A stretch of 63,338 nt of DNA from Nitrososphaerota archaeon (GCA_028866945.1 JAGWHE010000003.1:1-63338), one strand, 5' to 3'; shown: positions 39,782-49,026, numbered from the stretch's first letter. Numbers and translations: made by a program. Notes: generated by a model not told the origin, from the sequence alone.

Positions 39782-40942
39782 TCAGTCCCTCCCAAGGATG
39801 GTGACGTAGGCGTAGTGCCCGGTGCCTCCGATGTTGTGGACCAGGCCGACCCCGCTCTTGATGGGGGCCTGGTGCCTCCCTGCCTCCCCCCTCAGCTGTT
39901 TCGTGATCTCCACGGCCATCGACACCCCGGTGGCGCCGATGGGGTGCCCTTTGGCCTTCAGGCCCCCGTCGAGGTTGACTGGTATCCTCCCTCCGATCTC
40001 CGTCTCCCCATCCCGGATCATCTTCGCAGCCTCCCCCTTCTTGCAGAAGCCCAGGTCCTCGTAGGCCATCAGCTCGGCGATGGTGAAGCAGTCATGGGCC
40101 GTGGCCACGTCGATGTCCCCGGGGGAGACCTTCGCCATGGAGTATGCGTTGGTCGCCGCCCTGACGGCGGCCCGCAGCCCGACGTAGTCGTCCCTCCTGC
40201 TCAGGTTGGCTGTGTCTGAGGAGTAGCCGACCCCCCTGATCCATATCGGCGTGTCCGTGAGTTTCTTCGCCAGTTCCTCAGAGGCGAGGACGACGGCGGC
40301 CGAGCCGTCGGAGAGGGGGCAGGCGTCATACAGCTTCAGCGGCCAGGAGACGACAGGAGACCCCAGGGCCTTCTCGAGGGTGATCTCCTTCTGGAACTGG
40401 GCCAGGGGGTTCATGGCGCCGTAGTGGTGGGCCTTGACGGAAACCCTGGAGAGGTCCTCCTCGGTGGTCCCAAACCTGTTCATGTGGGCCACGGCGTACA
40501 GCGCGTAGTAAGCGGGGAAGGTCATGCCGTAGTTTTCGAACTCCCAGGTGTACGAGCCCGCCCGGCCTATGAGCTCCACCGACGTGGGAGTGTCCACCTC
40601 GGTCATCTTTTCGACGCCGACCGCCATGGCCACGTCGGTCTCGCCGCTGACGATGCTGTTGTAAGCCGCCTTCACCGCCGCGCTGCCGCTGGCGCAGGCC
40701 GCCTCCACCCTCATGGTCCCGACGCCGCTAAGCCCGGCGTACTCGTCCACGACCACCGCGGGGAGGGACTCCTCGTACCAGCCGCCGGCGCTCCCCACGA
40801 CTACGTTCCCGATGTCCTTCTTGTCGACGCCGGCGTCATCGATGGCCCCCTTGATCGACTCGAAGGCGAGCTCGCCGAGGTTGACATCCGTCCGCCTCCC
40901 GAACCTGCTGTGACCGACGCCGACTATGGCAACCCGGCTCAT
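39782..40942 (-). CDS. Thiolase (SCP-x/archaeal acetoacetyl-CoA type)
   Basis: A 386-residue thiolase. The nucleophilic Cys is in MRVEAACASGSAAVKAAYNS. The His motif is LKAKGHPIGATGVSMAVEI. The C-terminal CxG is not present: the end reads LVHNIGGTGHYAYVTILGRD, as in the SCP-x-like thiolases that pair with DUF35 proteins. It makes or cleaves a 3-oxoacyl-CoA. Together with the DUF35 gene it could feed mevalonate synthesis or degrade acyl chains. Confidence 0.92.
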   Translation of the reverse strand: MSRVAIVGVGHSRFGRRTDVNLGELAFESIKGAIDDAGVDKKDIGNVVVGSAGGWYEESLPAVVVDEYAGLSGVGTMRVEAACASGSAAVKAAYNSIVSGETDVAMAVGVEKMTEVDTPTSVELIGRAGSYTWEFENYGMTFPAYYALYAVAHMNRFGTTEEDLSRVSVKAHHYGAMNPLAQFQKEITLEKALGSPVVSWPLKLYDACPLSDGSAAVVLASEELAKKLTDTPIWIRGVGYSSDTANLSRRDDYVGLRAAVRAATNAYSMAKVSPGDIDVATAHDCFTIAELMAYEDLGFCKKGEAAKMIRDGETEIGGRIPVNLDGGLKAKGHPIGATGVSMAVEITKQLRGEAGRHQAPIKSGVGLVHNIGGTGHYAYVTILGRD

Positions 40943-40998
40943 TTGCTGCTCAGCCTTCGGCCCCTCTCCCGTATTTCAACCACACGCGCGGGCCGGCC

Positions 40999-42192
40999 CT
41001 AGCCGAGCACTCCCATCTCTTTGGCCACTTCCTTCATGATGGTGAGCCTCTGGATGTCGTTGGTCCCCTCGTAGGTCTTGATTATCTGGGAGTCCCGCAG
41101 GATCCTCTCCACCTGGCTTTCGGTCGACACGCCGTAGGCGCCCATGATGAGCATGGCCATGTGGGCGTTCTTCTCCGCAGCCTCGGTCGCCGTGATCTTC
41201 GCGATGGATGAGGCCTTGATGAAGTCCTTGCCCTTCTTGGTCAGGGTGGCCGCCCAGTAGGTGAGGAGCCTGGCAGTGTGCACGGCCGCCGTCATCTCGG
41301 CTATCTTGAACTGGACCTGCTGGTAGCTGAGGAGGTAGTTGTCGAAGGTCTGCCTCTGGGTGGAGTAGTTGAGGGCGGCCTCCAGGGCTGCCTGGGCGAG
41401 CCCCGTCCCCTGGGCGGCGACCCCGACCCTGCCGTGGTCGTAGCAGGTGAGCGCTATCCTCACCCCCCTGCCAAGCTCACCGACTACGTTGGCCTCCGGT
41501 ACCTCGAGGTCTTCGAACATGAGTTCCACCGGCTGGTCCCCTCTGAGGCCTATCACGTCGGTCCGCTGGCCGACCTTCAGCCCAGGCATCCCCTTCTCCG
41601 CGATGAAGGCCGTGATGCCGTGGTGCCGCTTCCCCTCCTCCTTGGGGCTTGTCCTCGCGAAGATGAGGAATACGTCGGCCTTGTCCCCGTTGGTGATGAA
41701 CATCTTCTTCCCGTTGATGACGTATCTGTCGCCGACCTTCTTCGCACTGGTGGAGATGGCGGCGACGTCCGACCCGGTCCCCGGCTCGGTCATGGCGTGG
41801 GCCGCGATCTTCTCCCCCTTTGCAATTGGGACGAGATACTTCCGCTTCTGCTCCTCGGTCCCGAAGAGGAAGACGGGCGTCGATACGAGATAGGTGGCTC
41901 CCACGACCGCTGAGAAGGCTGCAGAGAACCTCGCTATCTCCTCGGTCGCAATCACCAGCGACAGGTCGTCCCCTCCTCCGCCCCCGTATTCCTCCGGGAA
42001 GGGGACCCCGAAGAGCCCGAGCTCCGCGGCCCGTTTGACCAATCGCATGTCCATCTGGTTCTCCCTGTCGATCTTCTGGGTCACCGGGGCGAGCTCCTTC
42101 TCGGCGAACTCGCGCACGGCCTTCCTGAACGCCTCCTGCTCCTCCGAAACCGTGATCACGTAGTCGGAGGTAGTCGGTGAGAGGGTGCTCAT
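40999..42192 (-). CDS. Acyl-CoA dehydrogenase
   Basis: A 397-residue flavoenzyme that oxidises acyl-CoA to enoyl-CoA. The signature AMTEPGTGSDVAAISTSAKK binds FAD and substrate. The catalytic Glu lies in IIKTYEGTNDIQRLTIMKE. The N-terminal helices include FAEKELAPVTQKIDRENQM. The start is ATG 42192; a longer open frame upstream is not protein-like. The electron acceptor (ETF) is not in the window. It is divergent from the 3-hydroxyacyl-CoA dehydrogenase gene and probably co-regulated. Confidence 0.95.
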   Translation of the reverse strand: MSTLSPTTSDYVITVSEEQEAFRKAVREFAEKELAPVTQKIDRENQMDMRLVKRAAELGLFGVPFPEEYGGGGGDDLSLVIATEEIARFSAAFSAVVGATYLVSTPVFLFGTEEQKRKYLVPIAKGEKIAAHAMTEPGTGSDVAAISTSAKKVGDRYVINGKKMFITNGDKADVFLIFARTSPKEEGKRHHGITAFIAEKGMPGLKVGQRTDVIGLRGDQPVELMFEDLEVPEANVVGELGRGVRIALTCYDHGRVGVAAQGTGLAQAALEAALNYSTQRQTFDNYLLSYQQVQFKIAEMTAAVHTARLLTYWAATLTKKGKDFIKASSIAKITATEAAEKNAHMAMLIMGAYGVSTESQVERILRDSQIIKTYEGTNDIQRLTIMKEVAKEMGVLG

Positions 42193-42301
42193 GCCGCCGC
42201 GGGGGGCGCCGGAGGTATTTAGCCTGCTCCCGAAAAAGTGACCACCGTTTCCGGTGGAAAGGGAATTAAGAGGGCCGAGCCCAGGGCGGGTCCAGAGAGC
42301 C

Positions 42302-44293
42302 GTGGAGGACGCAAAGGTCGCGGTGGTCGGCGCCGGGGACATGGGCCATGGGATAGCCGAGCTCTTCGCGGTCAGCGGCTATGAGGTCACGCTGATGGAT
42401 AAGTTCCCGCAGGCGCTGGAGAAGGCACGGGGCAGGGTCTCTGCGAGCCTGGCCAGGCTGGTCGAACGCGGGAGGCTGACGAAGGAGCAGGCTGACGCCG
42501 CCTTCGGAAGGATGCGGTTCTCGGGGGACATGAAGTCGTCTGTCGCAGAGGCGTCGCTGGTGGTGGAGGCAGTCCCCGAGTCGAAGGACCTCAAGAAGGC
42601 GGTCTTCAGGGAGCTCGACGCCCTCGCCCCCTCTGAAGCCGTGCTCGCGTCCAACACCTCGAACATCAGGATATCTGATCTCGCAGCTGCCACTTCGCAC
42701 CCCGGGCGTGTCGTGGGGATGCACTTCTTCAATCCCCCCATGGTGATGAAGCTCGTCGAAGTCATCCCGGGCGAGAGGACAGACCCCGCGGTCACCAAGA
42801 GGGCGATGGAGATCTCGGGGAAGATCGGGAGGACTCCGGTCAGGGTCCTCAGGGACACCCCGGGGTTCATCGTGAACAGGATCAACGCGGCGGACACGCT
42901 CTTCTTCTGCCTCCTCCTTGACAAGGGCGTGGCGTCCCCGCCGGAAATCGACACCTACGCCAGGGGGCAGGGGCTGCCCATGGGCCCATACGAGCTGATC
43001 GACTTCGTCGGGGTCGACATCGGGGCCGACTCCCTCGCCTACTTCGCCAGCGCCCTCTCTCCCGAGTATGGGAAGGGGGTCACCTTCGGCAGGATGGCGA
43101 AGGAGGGAAGACTTGGGAAGAAGACCGGGAAGGGGTTCTACGATTGGTCCAGCGGGAGGGCGGACATCCCGACGGTGGAGCCCACGGACAAGGTATCCAT
43201 AATGGACATATTTGCGCTGGAGATCAACGAGTCGGTGAAGCTGGTCGAGGAGGGGGTGGCGACGCCGGAGGACATCGAGAGGGGAGTCGTGCTGGGCATG
43301 AACCGGCCTTTCGGGCCGATCACCGTCGCCAAGGACCTGAGCAACGCTGAGGTGAAGTCGAAGCTGGAGGAGCTCGCCGCGAAGTTCGACTGCTCGATAT
43401 TCGCGCCCACGAGGGCCATCGCCGAGGGGAGGATGAGGGACGCCGTCGAGGGGAGGCTGGCGCCGAAGCCCGAGCCGAAGGCCGCCAACGTCCAGCCCGA
43501 GGGCCCGCGGGAGACCGGAGGCGACCCGGTGCGCCTTGAGCGGCTCCCCGGCGGGGTCGCAAAGGTCATCATCAACAGGCCGCGGCTGAACACGCTCAAC
43601 GCGCAGGTGCTCGACCGCCTCGACGCCATGGTCGGGGAGCTCTCCGGTGACCCTTCTGTCAGGGCTGTGGTGGTGACCGGGGAAGGGCCGGTGTTCTGTG
43701 CCGGTGCGGACCTATCGCAGTTCTTCAGCAACTCGGTCGCCTTCATGGACTTCGCGAGGAAGGGGGCGAAGACGATGAAGAAGATAGCGGAGATGCCGAA
43801 GCTCACCATCGCAGTGCTGAAGGGCTATGCCCTTGGGGGCGGGCTCGAACTCGCGCTTTCGTGCGACGTGCGGGTCGCCACCGAGGACGTGGAGATAGGG
43901 TTCCCGGAGCTCAGCAGGGGCCTGGTGCCGGCCTGGTCCGGGAGCCAGAGGCTCGCCAAGCTCCTCGGTGTCTCACATGCCGCGTTCATGATACTCACCA
44001 GCGAGAGGATCAGGGGAAAGCGGGCCTACGAGATCGGGCTCGTCAACAGGGTGGTGGAGTCAGGGGACCCCGACGAGTTCGCAGTGAAGTACGCCGCCGG
44101 GCTGGCGTCCAGCCAGGCCCCGGTCGCCGTCATGCTCGCCAAGTCGCTGTTGAACAAGGGAGCGGAGGCCGCCATGGACGACGGGCTGGAGATGGAGGCG
44201 ATGGCCGCGGGGATCCTTTTCGCCACCGAGGACCTGAAGGAGGGCATCTCTGCATTCCTCGGCAAGCGGAAGCCCGAGTTCAAGGGGAAGTGA
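42302..44293 (+). CDS. Bifunctional 3-hydroxyacyl-CoA dehydrogenase / enoyl-CoA hydratase
   Basis: A 663-residue fusion. The N-terminal part is the NAD-dependent 3-hydroxyacyl-CoA dehydrogenase: VAVVGAGDMGHGIAELFAVS, HFFNPPMVMKLVEVIPGE, and GFIVNRINAADTLF. The C-terminal part is a crotonase: GPVFCAGADLSQFF for the oxyanion hole, GYALGGGLELALSCD with one Glu, and EIGFPELSRGLVPAWSGSQR with the second. This order occurs in the 3-hydroxybutyryl-CoA dehydrogenase/crotonyl-CoA hydratase of Metallosphaera. Either beta-oxidation or part of a 4-hydroxybutyrate cycle is possible. The start GTG 42302 fits a GGAATTAAG box at 42262-42270; a GTG at 42254 adds 16 residues. Confidence 0.95.
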   Translation: MEDAKVAVVGAGDMGHGIAELFAVSGYEVTLMDKFPQALEKARGRVSASLARLVERGRLTKEQADAAFGRMRFSGDMKSSVAEASLVVEAVPESKDLKKAVFRELDALAPSEAVLASNTSNIRISDLAAATSHPGRVVGMHFFNPPMVMKLVEVIPGERTDPAVTKRAMEISGKIGRTPVRVLRDTPGFIVNRINAADTLFFCLLLDKGVASPPEIDTYARGQGLPMGPYELIDFVGVDIGADSLAYFASALSPEYGKGVTFGRMAKEGRLGKKTGKGFYDWSSGRADIPTVEPTDKVSIMDIFALEINESVKLVEEGVATPEDIERGVVLGMNRPFGPITVAKDLSNAEVKSKLEELAAKFDCSIFAPTRAIAEGRMRDAVEGRLAPKPEPKAANVQPEGPRETGGDPVRLERLPGGVAKVIINRPRLNTLNAQVLDRLDAMVGELSGDPSVRAVVVTGEGPVFCAGADLSQFFSNSVAFMDFARKGAKTMKKIAEMPKLTIAVLKGYALGGGLELALSCDVRVATEDVEIGFPELSRGLVPAWSGSQRLAKLLGVSHAAFMILTSERIRGKRAYEIGLVNRVVESGDPDEFAVKYAAGLASSQAPVAVMLAKSLLNKGAEAAMDDGLEMEAMAAGILFATEDLKEGISAFLGKRKPEFKGK

Positions 44294-44297
44294 TTCG

Positions 44298-45491
44298 TTG
44301 ACAGAGCTGAGGGGAGTCTACGTGGGGGACTACCTCCGCATTCCGTTCTCGAGGTCCAGGCCCACTCAGCCGGAAAGGGACGTCTACAACTCGATCAGGA
44401 TGGACCAGGCGCTAGCCCTGCTGATCAGGAAGGTGCTCGAAAGGACGACGTTCAAGCCGGAGGAGATAGGCGATGTCGTGACCGGCTGCGCATTCCAGAC
44501 CGGGGAGAACTGGCTCTACGGTGGGAGGCACCCTGTGCTGCTGGCTGGTCTCCCCGTCACCGTCCCTGCCATGGCCATGGACAGGGCCTGCGCTTCGTCG
44601 ATGAACGCTGCCGCCGAGGGCGCCATGGAGATCATGACTGGGAACTCGGACGTCGTCCTCGCCGGCGGGATGGAGCACCTTACCCACGTCCCCATAGCCA
44701 ACAACCCCGCCCTTGCCCCGAACACAAGACTCCTCACGCGGCCGGAGTACATGAGATACCAGATGGGCACCGGCTACTCGATGGGGCTGACGGCGGAGAA
44801 GCTGGCCGAGCAGGAGGGGTTCAGGAGGGAAGAGATGGACAGGTTCTCTGTGGACTCGCACATGAAGGCCGCGAAGTCGGTGGACGAGGGATGGTTCCGG
44901 GGCGAGCTGATGGAGATGAGGGTCGAGGTCTCGGGCGAGGAGAAGGTCATCGACGTCGACCAGAGCATCAGGAGGGACACTACCCTGGAGCAGCTGGCCG
45001 CGCTGCAGCCCTCGTTCAAGGCAGGGGGGGTGATAACGGCGGGGAACTCTTCCCCGCTGAACGCTGGGGCGACGATGGTGGCCCTTGCGGCAAAGGAGAA
45101 GCTGGACGAGCGCGGGGTCAAGCCCCTTGCTAGGATAGTCTCCATGGGATGGGCTGGCGTGGACCCCAGCGTGATGGGGAAGGGCCCGGTGCCGGCTTCG
45201 CAGAAGGCCCTAGCCAGGGCGGGGCTCCGGGCCGACCAGGTGGACCTCTGGGAGATCAACGAGGCGTTCGCGGCAGTGGTGCTGTATGCGATCAGGGAGC
45301 TCGGGCTCGACCCCGGGAAGGTGAACGTCCACGGCGGAGGCATCGCCATAGGGCATCCGCTCGGAGCTTCAGGGGCGAGGCTGGTCGGGACCCTGGCCAG
45401 GCAGCTCCACGAGTCAGGGAAGGAATACGGGGTCGCGACCCTCTGCGTGGGCGGGGGCCAGGGGTTCGCCATGGTCCTTCAGAAGGCCTAG
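44298..45491 (+). CDS. Acetyl-CoA C-acyltransferase (thiolase)
   Basis: A 397-residue complete thiolase. All three catalytic parts are visible: Cys in MAMDRACASSMNAAAEGAME, His in HGGGIAIGHPLGASGARL, and the C-terminal Cys in TLCVGGGQGFAMVL. It cleaves 3-oxoacyl-CoA with CoA to release acetyl-CoA. The start is TTG 44298, 4 nt after the bifunctional enzyme, so the two form a beta-oxidation operon. It is convergent with the CoA transferase gene. Confidence 0.94.
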   Translation: MTELRGVYVGDYLRIPFSRSRPTQPERDVYNSIRMDQALALLIRKVLERTTFKPEEIGDVVTGCAFQTGENWLYGGRHPVLLAGLPVTVPAMAMDRACASSMNAAAEGAMEIMTGNSDVVLAGGMEHLTHVPIANNPALAPNTRLLTRPEYMRYQMGTGYSMGLTAEKLAEQEGFRREEMDRFSVDSHMKAAKSVDEGWFRGELMEMRVEVSGEEKVIDVDQSIRRDTTLEQLAALQPSFKAGGVITAGNSSPLNAGATMVALAAKEKLDERGVKPLARIVSMGWAGVDPSVMGKGPVPASQKALARAGLRADQVDLWEINEAFAAVVLYAIRELGLDPGKVNVHGGGIAIGHPLGASGARLVGTLARQLHESGKEYGVATLCVGGGQGFAMVLQKA

Positions 45492-45496
45492 GCGGG

Positions 45497-46639
45497 TCAC
45501 TGGACTGAACGCTGGGCCTTCAGCCGGGCGACCTGTGCCCTGGAGTACCCCAGCGACTTCAGCAGCGGGCCGGTGTGCTCCCCGAGCTCGGGCGCCCTTG
45601 TGAACGGCCGCCTGCGCATTGCAGGGACCGAGGTCACCGGCTCGTTCACCACGTGCTCGCCCCCCAGGTTTGCCAGCATGGCCATTCCTTTCGCCCAGTC
45701 GCTGGTCAGGGCCTCTTCGACGGACAGGACAGGGGTGGCGCAGGTGTCCCGGCGCATCAGGGCCGACGCCCACTGGTCCCTGGTCCGGGTGGCGAAGATG
45801 CGCTTGAGCTCGGCGGTCACGTGCTCTCTCTCCTGAAGGGTGCCGAACCGCATGTGCTCGAGCTCCGGGGCCCCCAGGGCCATGACGAGGTTGCGCCAGA
45901 ACACCTCTTCTATGGCGGCGACCGCGACGTACTTGCCGTCCGACGTCCGGTAGACATTGTAGTAGGGCGTGGACCCGAAGACCAGGCTGTGCCCCTCCTT
46001 GGGGGCCTTCCCGGTCGCCAGGTAGGCGGCGGCGGGCGCCACCATCCACGAGAGGAGGGAGCCGACTATCGGGACGTCGATGCGGACCGCTTTCTTCCTG
46101 TCGGCCAGCGCGCCGGCGATGGCGAGGGCGGCGTACATCCCCGAGGTCATGTCGCCGAGCTGCAGGAGGGGGACTCCAGTCCGCTCGGAGTAGGCGAGGG
46201 TCCCGGCCATCGCCTGGAAGTTGATGTCGTGGCCTGGCATGGAGCTGAGCTCGCCCTCCTGGCCGTAGGCTGAAATCGAGCAGTAGACGACGCGCGGATT
46301 GATCTTCTTCACCCTCTGGAAGGAGAAGCCGAGGCGCGACATGGCGCCCGGGCGGAAGCCTTCGATGAACACGTCAGCGGTCTTCAGGAGGCGCGTCATC
46401 ACCTCCTTCCCCTCTCGGGACTTCAGGTCTATCCCTATGCTCTGCTTGTTTCGGTTCACCGACGCGTGGAGGGGGCTGCGGCCGTCCTTGGTCGGAGGGG
46501 TGGCACGCATGTAGTCTCCGAGGCCGGGCTGCTCGACCTTGATCACCTCCGCCCCCATGTCTGACAGGAGCATGGTGCAGAAGCCCCCGGGGAGCAGGCG
46601 GGTGGCGTCGACGACCCTGACCCCTTCAAGGAAGCCCAC
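45497..46639 (-). CDS. Family III CoA transferase (CaiB/BaiF type)
   Basis: A 380-residue CoA transferase or racemase. Typical features: VVDATRLLPGGFCTMLLSDM, then SIGIDLKSREGKEVMTRLLK, and the catalytic Asp in MPGHDINFQAMAGTLAYSE. The family moves CoA between carboxylic acids via an aspartyl anhydride, or racemises 2-methylacyl-CoA. Substrate is unknown. A box CTTTATTTG (46660-46668) precedes it on minus. It faces the thiolase gene and belongs to the acyl-CoA block. Confidence 0.92.
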   Translation of the reverse strand: MGFLEGVRVVDATRLLPGGFCTMLLSDMGAEVIKVEQPGLGDYMRATPPTKDGRSPLHASVNRNKQSIGIDLKSREGKEVMTRLLKTADVFIEGFRPGAMSRLGFSFQRVKKINPRVVYCSISAYGQEGELSSMPGHDINFQAMAGTLAYSERTGVPLLQLGDMTSGMYAALAIAGALADRKKAVRIDVPIVGSLLSWMVAPAAAYLATGKAPKEGHSLVFGSTPYYNVYRTSDGKYVAVAAIEEVFWRNLVMALGAPELEHMRFGTLQEREHVTAELKRIFATRTRDQWASALMRRDTCATPVLSVEEALTSDWAKGMAMLANLGGEHVVNEPVTSVPAMRRRPFTRAPELGEHTGPLLKSLGYSRAQVARLKAQRSVQ

Positions 46640-46801
46640 GCCGCCCGGTCGTGACGCCGCAAATAAAGCCTAAAATCTGGGAGGTGGCCTTCGTGCCCCG
46701 ACGATGAGGTGAACGCCGTCCCAGTCATAGCCCGGAGTAAGCTCCCGGGCAGATGATGAACTCGCGACGATACTGAGTCAAAAACAACAATGTGAGACAA
46801 G

Positions 46802-46981
46802 TTGAAGTCGGTCAAAGTGCACGACGACACCCACAGGGCCCTGAAGCGGCTCAAGGCCAAGCGGAGGAGCCGCAGCATAGACCAGGTGATCAGAGAGATG
46901 GTCAGGGACTACACCGGCGCGTCAGTCCGCGAAGAGCAGGCGGATAGCTCGGACAGGCTGACGGAGTACCTCGACAAGTGA
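46802..46981 (+). CDS. Short ribbon-helix-helix / antitoxin-like protein
   Basis: A 59-residue frame from TTG 46802. It begins KSVKVHDDTHRALKRLKAK, continues SRSIDQVIREMVRDY, and ends with an acidic tail. A basic strand then two helices is the layout of VapB-like RHH DNA-binding proteins. No toxin gene is adjacent, so it may be an orphan regulator. Start choice is uncertain as no ATG is in frame. Base composition and codon use look coding. Confidence 0.65.
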   Translation: MKSVKVHDDTHRALKRLKAKRRSRSIDQVIREMVRDYTGASVREEQADSSDRLTEYLDK

Positions 46982-47025
46982 GCCGGCAAGACAGAAATAC
47001 GAACCCCTGACCCCTCCGAGTCCGC

Positions 47026-47172
47026 ATGGCGAAATTCGACGGAATCGTTGGGAAGGCGTTGCTCACCGTTGAGGAGAAGGAGAACGAGCTCACCCTCGTC
47101 TTTGCCGACAACAGGTTCTTGTTCGTGAAGCTCGAGAACGGCAAGATCGCTTCTGAGAGCGTGCCGGAATAG
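47026..47172 (+). CDS. 48-residue conserved-looking small protein
   Basis: ATG 47026 opens a 48-residue frame: MAKFDGIVGKALLTVEEKEN, then ELTLVFADNRFLFVKLENGK. It is probably a small beta protein. I do not recognise it. A possible TATA, GAAATACG (46994-47001), lies about 27 nt upstream, which fits a leaderless gene. It lies 44 nt after the RHH-like gene. Confidence 0.55.
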   Translation: MAKFDGIVGKALLTVEEKENELTLVFADNRFLFVKLENGKIASESVPE

Positions 47173-47245
47173 GACGCAGCTGCTCCTGGATCGATTCGCG
47201 TCTCCAGCCTAGCACCGACGCCGGGGTCGTCCCGGGAGGAGTGGG

Positions 47246-47845
47246 CTAGAGGTCGATGCCTTCTTCTTTGATGCCGGACCTGTCGATGGTGAGGATGTCG
47301 ATGCCGTTTCCGCTCATGGCGTCCCTCGCCACGGCAGCCTTGATCGCCGAGACCGCAAGGTCGCGCGCCTCCTTCTGCGACATGTTGGGGTTGTACCCCG
47401 CCTCCACGACGCCGATGGCGGTCTCCTCACCGGTCCCCACGGTGGCGTACTGGTCGGAGATGACGCTGCCGAGGGGGTCGAGGACGAAGACGATCGGTTT
47501 CTCCCCGACGCCGCCCAGGATCACCTGGGTGAGGAGCGGGGCATACCTGTTCTGGAACATCAGCGTCGACATCAGCTTGGCGACGGAGTTCGGCTTCATG
47601 CTCTTCCTCGACTCGAGCTCCTTGAGCTTCGAATAGACCGCGACTTCTTTCACGAGGTTCTGCATGTCCGCCACCATGCCTGCGCAGACTGCACCTACGG
47701 TTTCTGTGATCTTGAAGACCTTCTTCCCTGATTTGCTCCGCACGAAGTTCCCGAGGGTGATCCGCCTTTCGGCGCCCAGGATCACGCCGTCCTTGTATGC
47801 GATTCCGACGGCGGTCGCGCCCGGCATGTACTGCTCGTATGACAT
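47246..47845 (-). CDS. psmB: Proteasome beta subunit lacking the catalytic threonine
   Basis: A 199-residue 20S proteasome beta subunit by fold: GATAVGIAYKDGVILGAERR, KSGKKVFKITETVGAVCAGM, ATVGTGEETAIGVVEAGYNP. The mature N-terminus of active subunits is Gly-Thr-Thr-Thr. Here it reads Gly9-Ala10-Thr11-Ala12, so Thr1 is Ala. Asp17 is Glu26, whereas Lys33 remains (Lys42). Other TACK archaea also have a beta subunit that is not self-processed. It likely assembles with the active subunit (52648-53319) and alpha subunits encoded elsewhere. Confidence 0.9.
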   Translation of the reverse strand: MSYEQYMPGATAVGIAYKDGVILGAERRITLGNFVRSKSGKKVFKITETVGAVCAGMVADMQNLVKEVAVYSKLKELESRKSMKPNSVAKLMSTLMFQNRYAPLLTQVILGGVGEKPIVFVLDPLGSVISDQYATVGTGEETAIGVVEAGYNPNMSQKEARDLAVSAIKAAVARDAMSGNGIDILTIDRSGIKEEGIDL

Positions 47846-47905
47846 CGAGATTCTGACCGGCCGCTGAGTCTCGCCCTTTTAGACATTGTGTCCGTTTCGC
47901 CGTCG

Positions 47906-48946
47906 TCAGGGGTTTGCCGGGACGACAGCGACCACCGCCCCCTTCCCCTCCTGCCGGACAGACCAGCTGCAGGAAGTGAACTGGGACGCCAGCCGGAGGC
48001 CGGATTCAAGGTGGGGGGTCACGGCAGGGACCCTGACCTCAGAGGGCCCCGGGGCGAGGGAGAGCAGCGGGATCACCATGTCCGCGAGGTTCGAGTCCAT
48101 GGACGGGTTCGAAGCTGCTGCGGAGACGAACCTCTCGGCGGCCTCCTTCCCCACCGCTTCCGCCTGCTTCCCTCGCGCCCCGATGGCGTCCGAGCCGATG
48201 AAGCACCCGTTCCCGACGTTGGAGACCAGGACGGAGGTCCCGGGAGAGCTGGCCTGCTCCTCGGTCACCCGGACGCTCGCCGCCCTGATGGCTGAGCCTG
48301 AGAGCACCTCGACCGCAGCCTGGGCCTGCCTCTCAGCCACCTTCCGGGGGAGGGCCCCGCAGCGGCTCGTGACCTCGGCGGCTGCGACCGGCGGACAGTG
48401 GGTCGGCCTCAGCGGGGTCAGTGCGCGGCACTCGTGAATCGACGCCCTCACGACGCCTCCCCCCCTGGGGTAGTAGCCCCTGCGCAGGATGCCGACGTCG
48501 GCCCGGATCCCGACTGCGCCGTATCCGGGGACGACCACTTCGCGGAAGTAGTCGGCGGTCGGGCTCCACGGCACGTCCGTCCCGCCCGTGAGGCTCAGCT
48601 CCAGGCTCGAGCCGCTGAGCGAGACAGCGGGCACCACTGCCTGAAGGACGAGAGTGATGCTGGCGGCCGTCCCCATGTCGATCGAGAACGAGGAGAGCCG
48701 CGGCCTGCCGGGAACGAACCTGACAGTGGACGAGCCCTCTTCTGCTCCGTCCAGCTCCCCCCCGAAAACCGAGGCGAGGACCTTGAGGGCCGAGACGTGC
48801 TGCCGCTTCAGACCCGGGACGTCGCGCCCGGCCCTGATCTTTACGATGCGGACCGGCGCCCGCCTGATCGCTGAAAACGCGACCGCGGTGCGGAGGATCT
48901 GTCCTCCGCCCTCTCCCTGCGATCCGTCGACCTCGACCGGGTCCAC
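47906..48946 (-). CDS. rtcA: RNA 3'-terminal phosphate cyclase (RtcA)
   Basis: A 346-residue RtcA. The N-terminus VEVDGSQGEGGGQILRTAVA and GRDVPGLKRQHVSALKV are family signatures. An IF3-like insert lies in the middle. The adenylation His is plausibly in AVTPHLESGLRLA near the C-terminus. It turns RNA 3'-phosphate into a 2',3'-cyclic phosphate. RtcB ligase and archease are in the window too but at a separate locus. The start ATG 48946 lies about 25 nt after CGCTTTATCC on minus. Confidence 0.95.
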   Translation of the reverse strand: MDPVEVDGSQGEGGGQILRTAVAFSAIRRAPVRIVKIRAGRDVPGLKRQHVSALKVLASVFGGELDGAEEGSSTVRFVPGRPRLSSFSIDMGTAASITLVLQAVVPAVSLSGSSLELSLTGGTDVPWSPTADYFREVVVPGYGAVGIRADVGILRRGYYPRGGGVVRASIHECRALTPLRPTHCPPVAAAEVTSRCGALPRKVAERQAQAAVEVLSGSAIRAASVRVTEEQASSPGTSVLVSNVGNGCFIGSDAIGARGKQAEAVGKEAAERFVSAAASNPSMDSNLADMVIPLLSLAPGPSEVRVPAVTPHLESGLRLASQFTSCSWSVRQEGKGAVVAVVPANP

Positions 48947-48988
48947 GGCCCCGCCAAGGATGAGGAGGATAAAGCGCTGTGCGGGCTG

Positions 48989-48999
48989 TCTTAAATAGC
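48989..48999 (+). promoter_or_regulatory. TATA box of nadM
   Basis: CTTAAATAGCC lies about 30 nt before ATG 49027. The separate AGGATAAAGCG at 48967-48977 faces rtcA. Confidence 0.45.
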
Positions 49000-49026
49000 C
49001 CAGGGGGCGCCAGCGAAACGATTCGG

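Noticed and set aside
42254-42301. GTG 42254 as start of the bifunctional acyl-CoA enzyme
   Set aside because: It lies upstream of or on the likely TATA box (42262-42270), and the extra 16 residues are not part of the family; GTG 42302 fits better.
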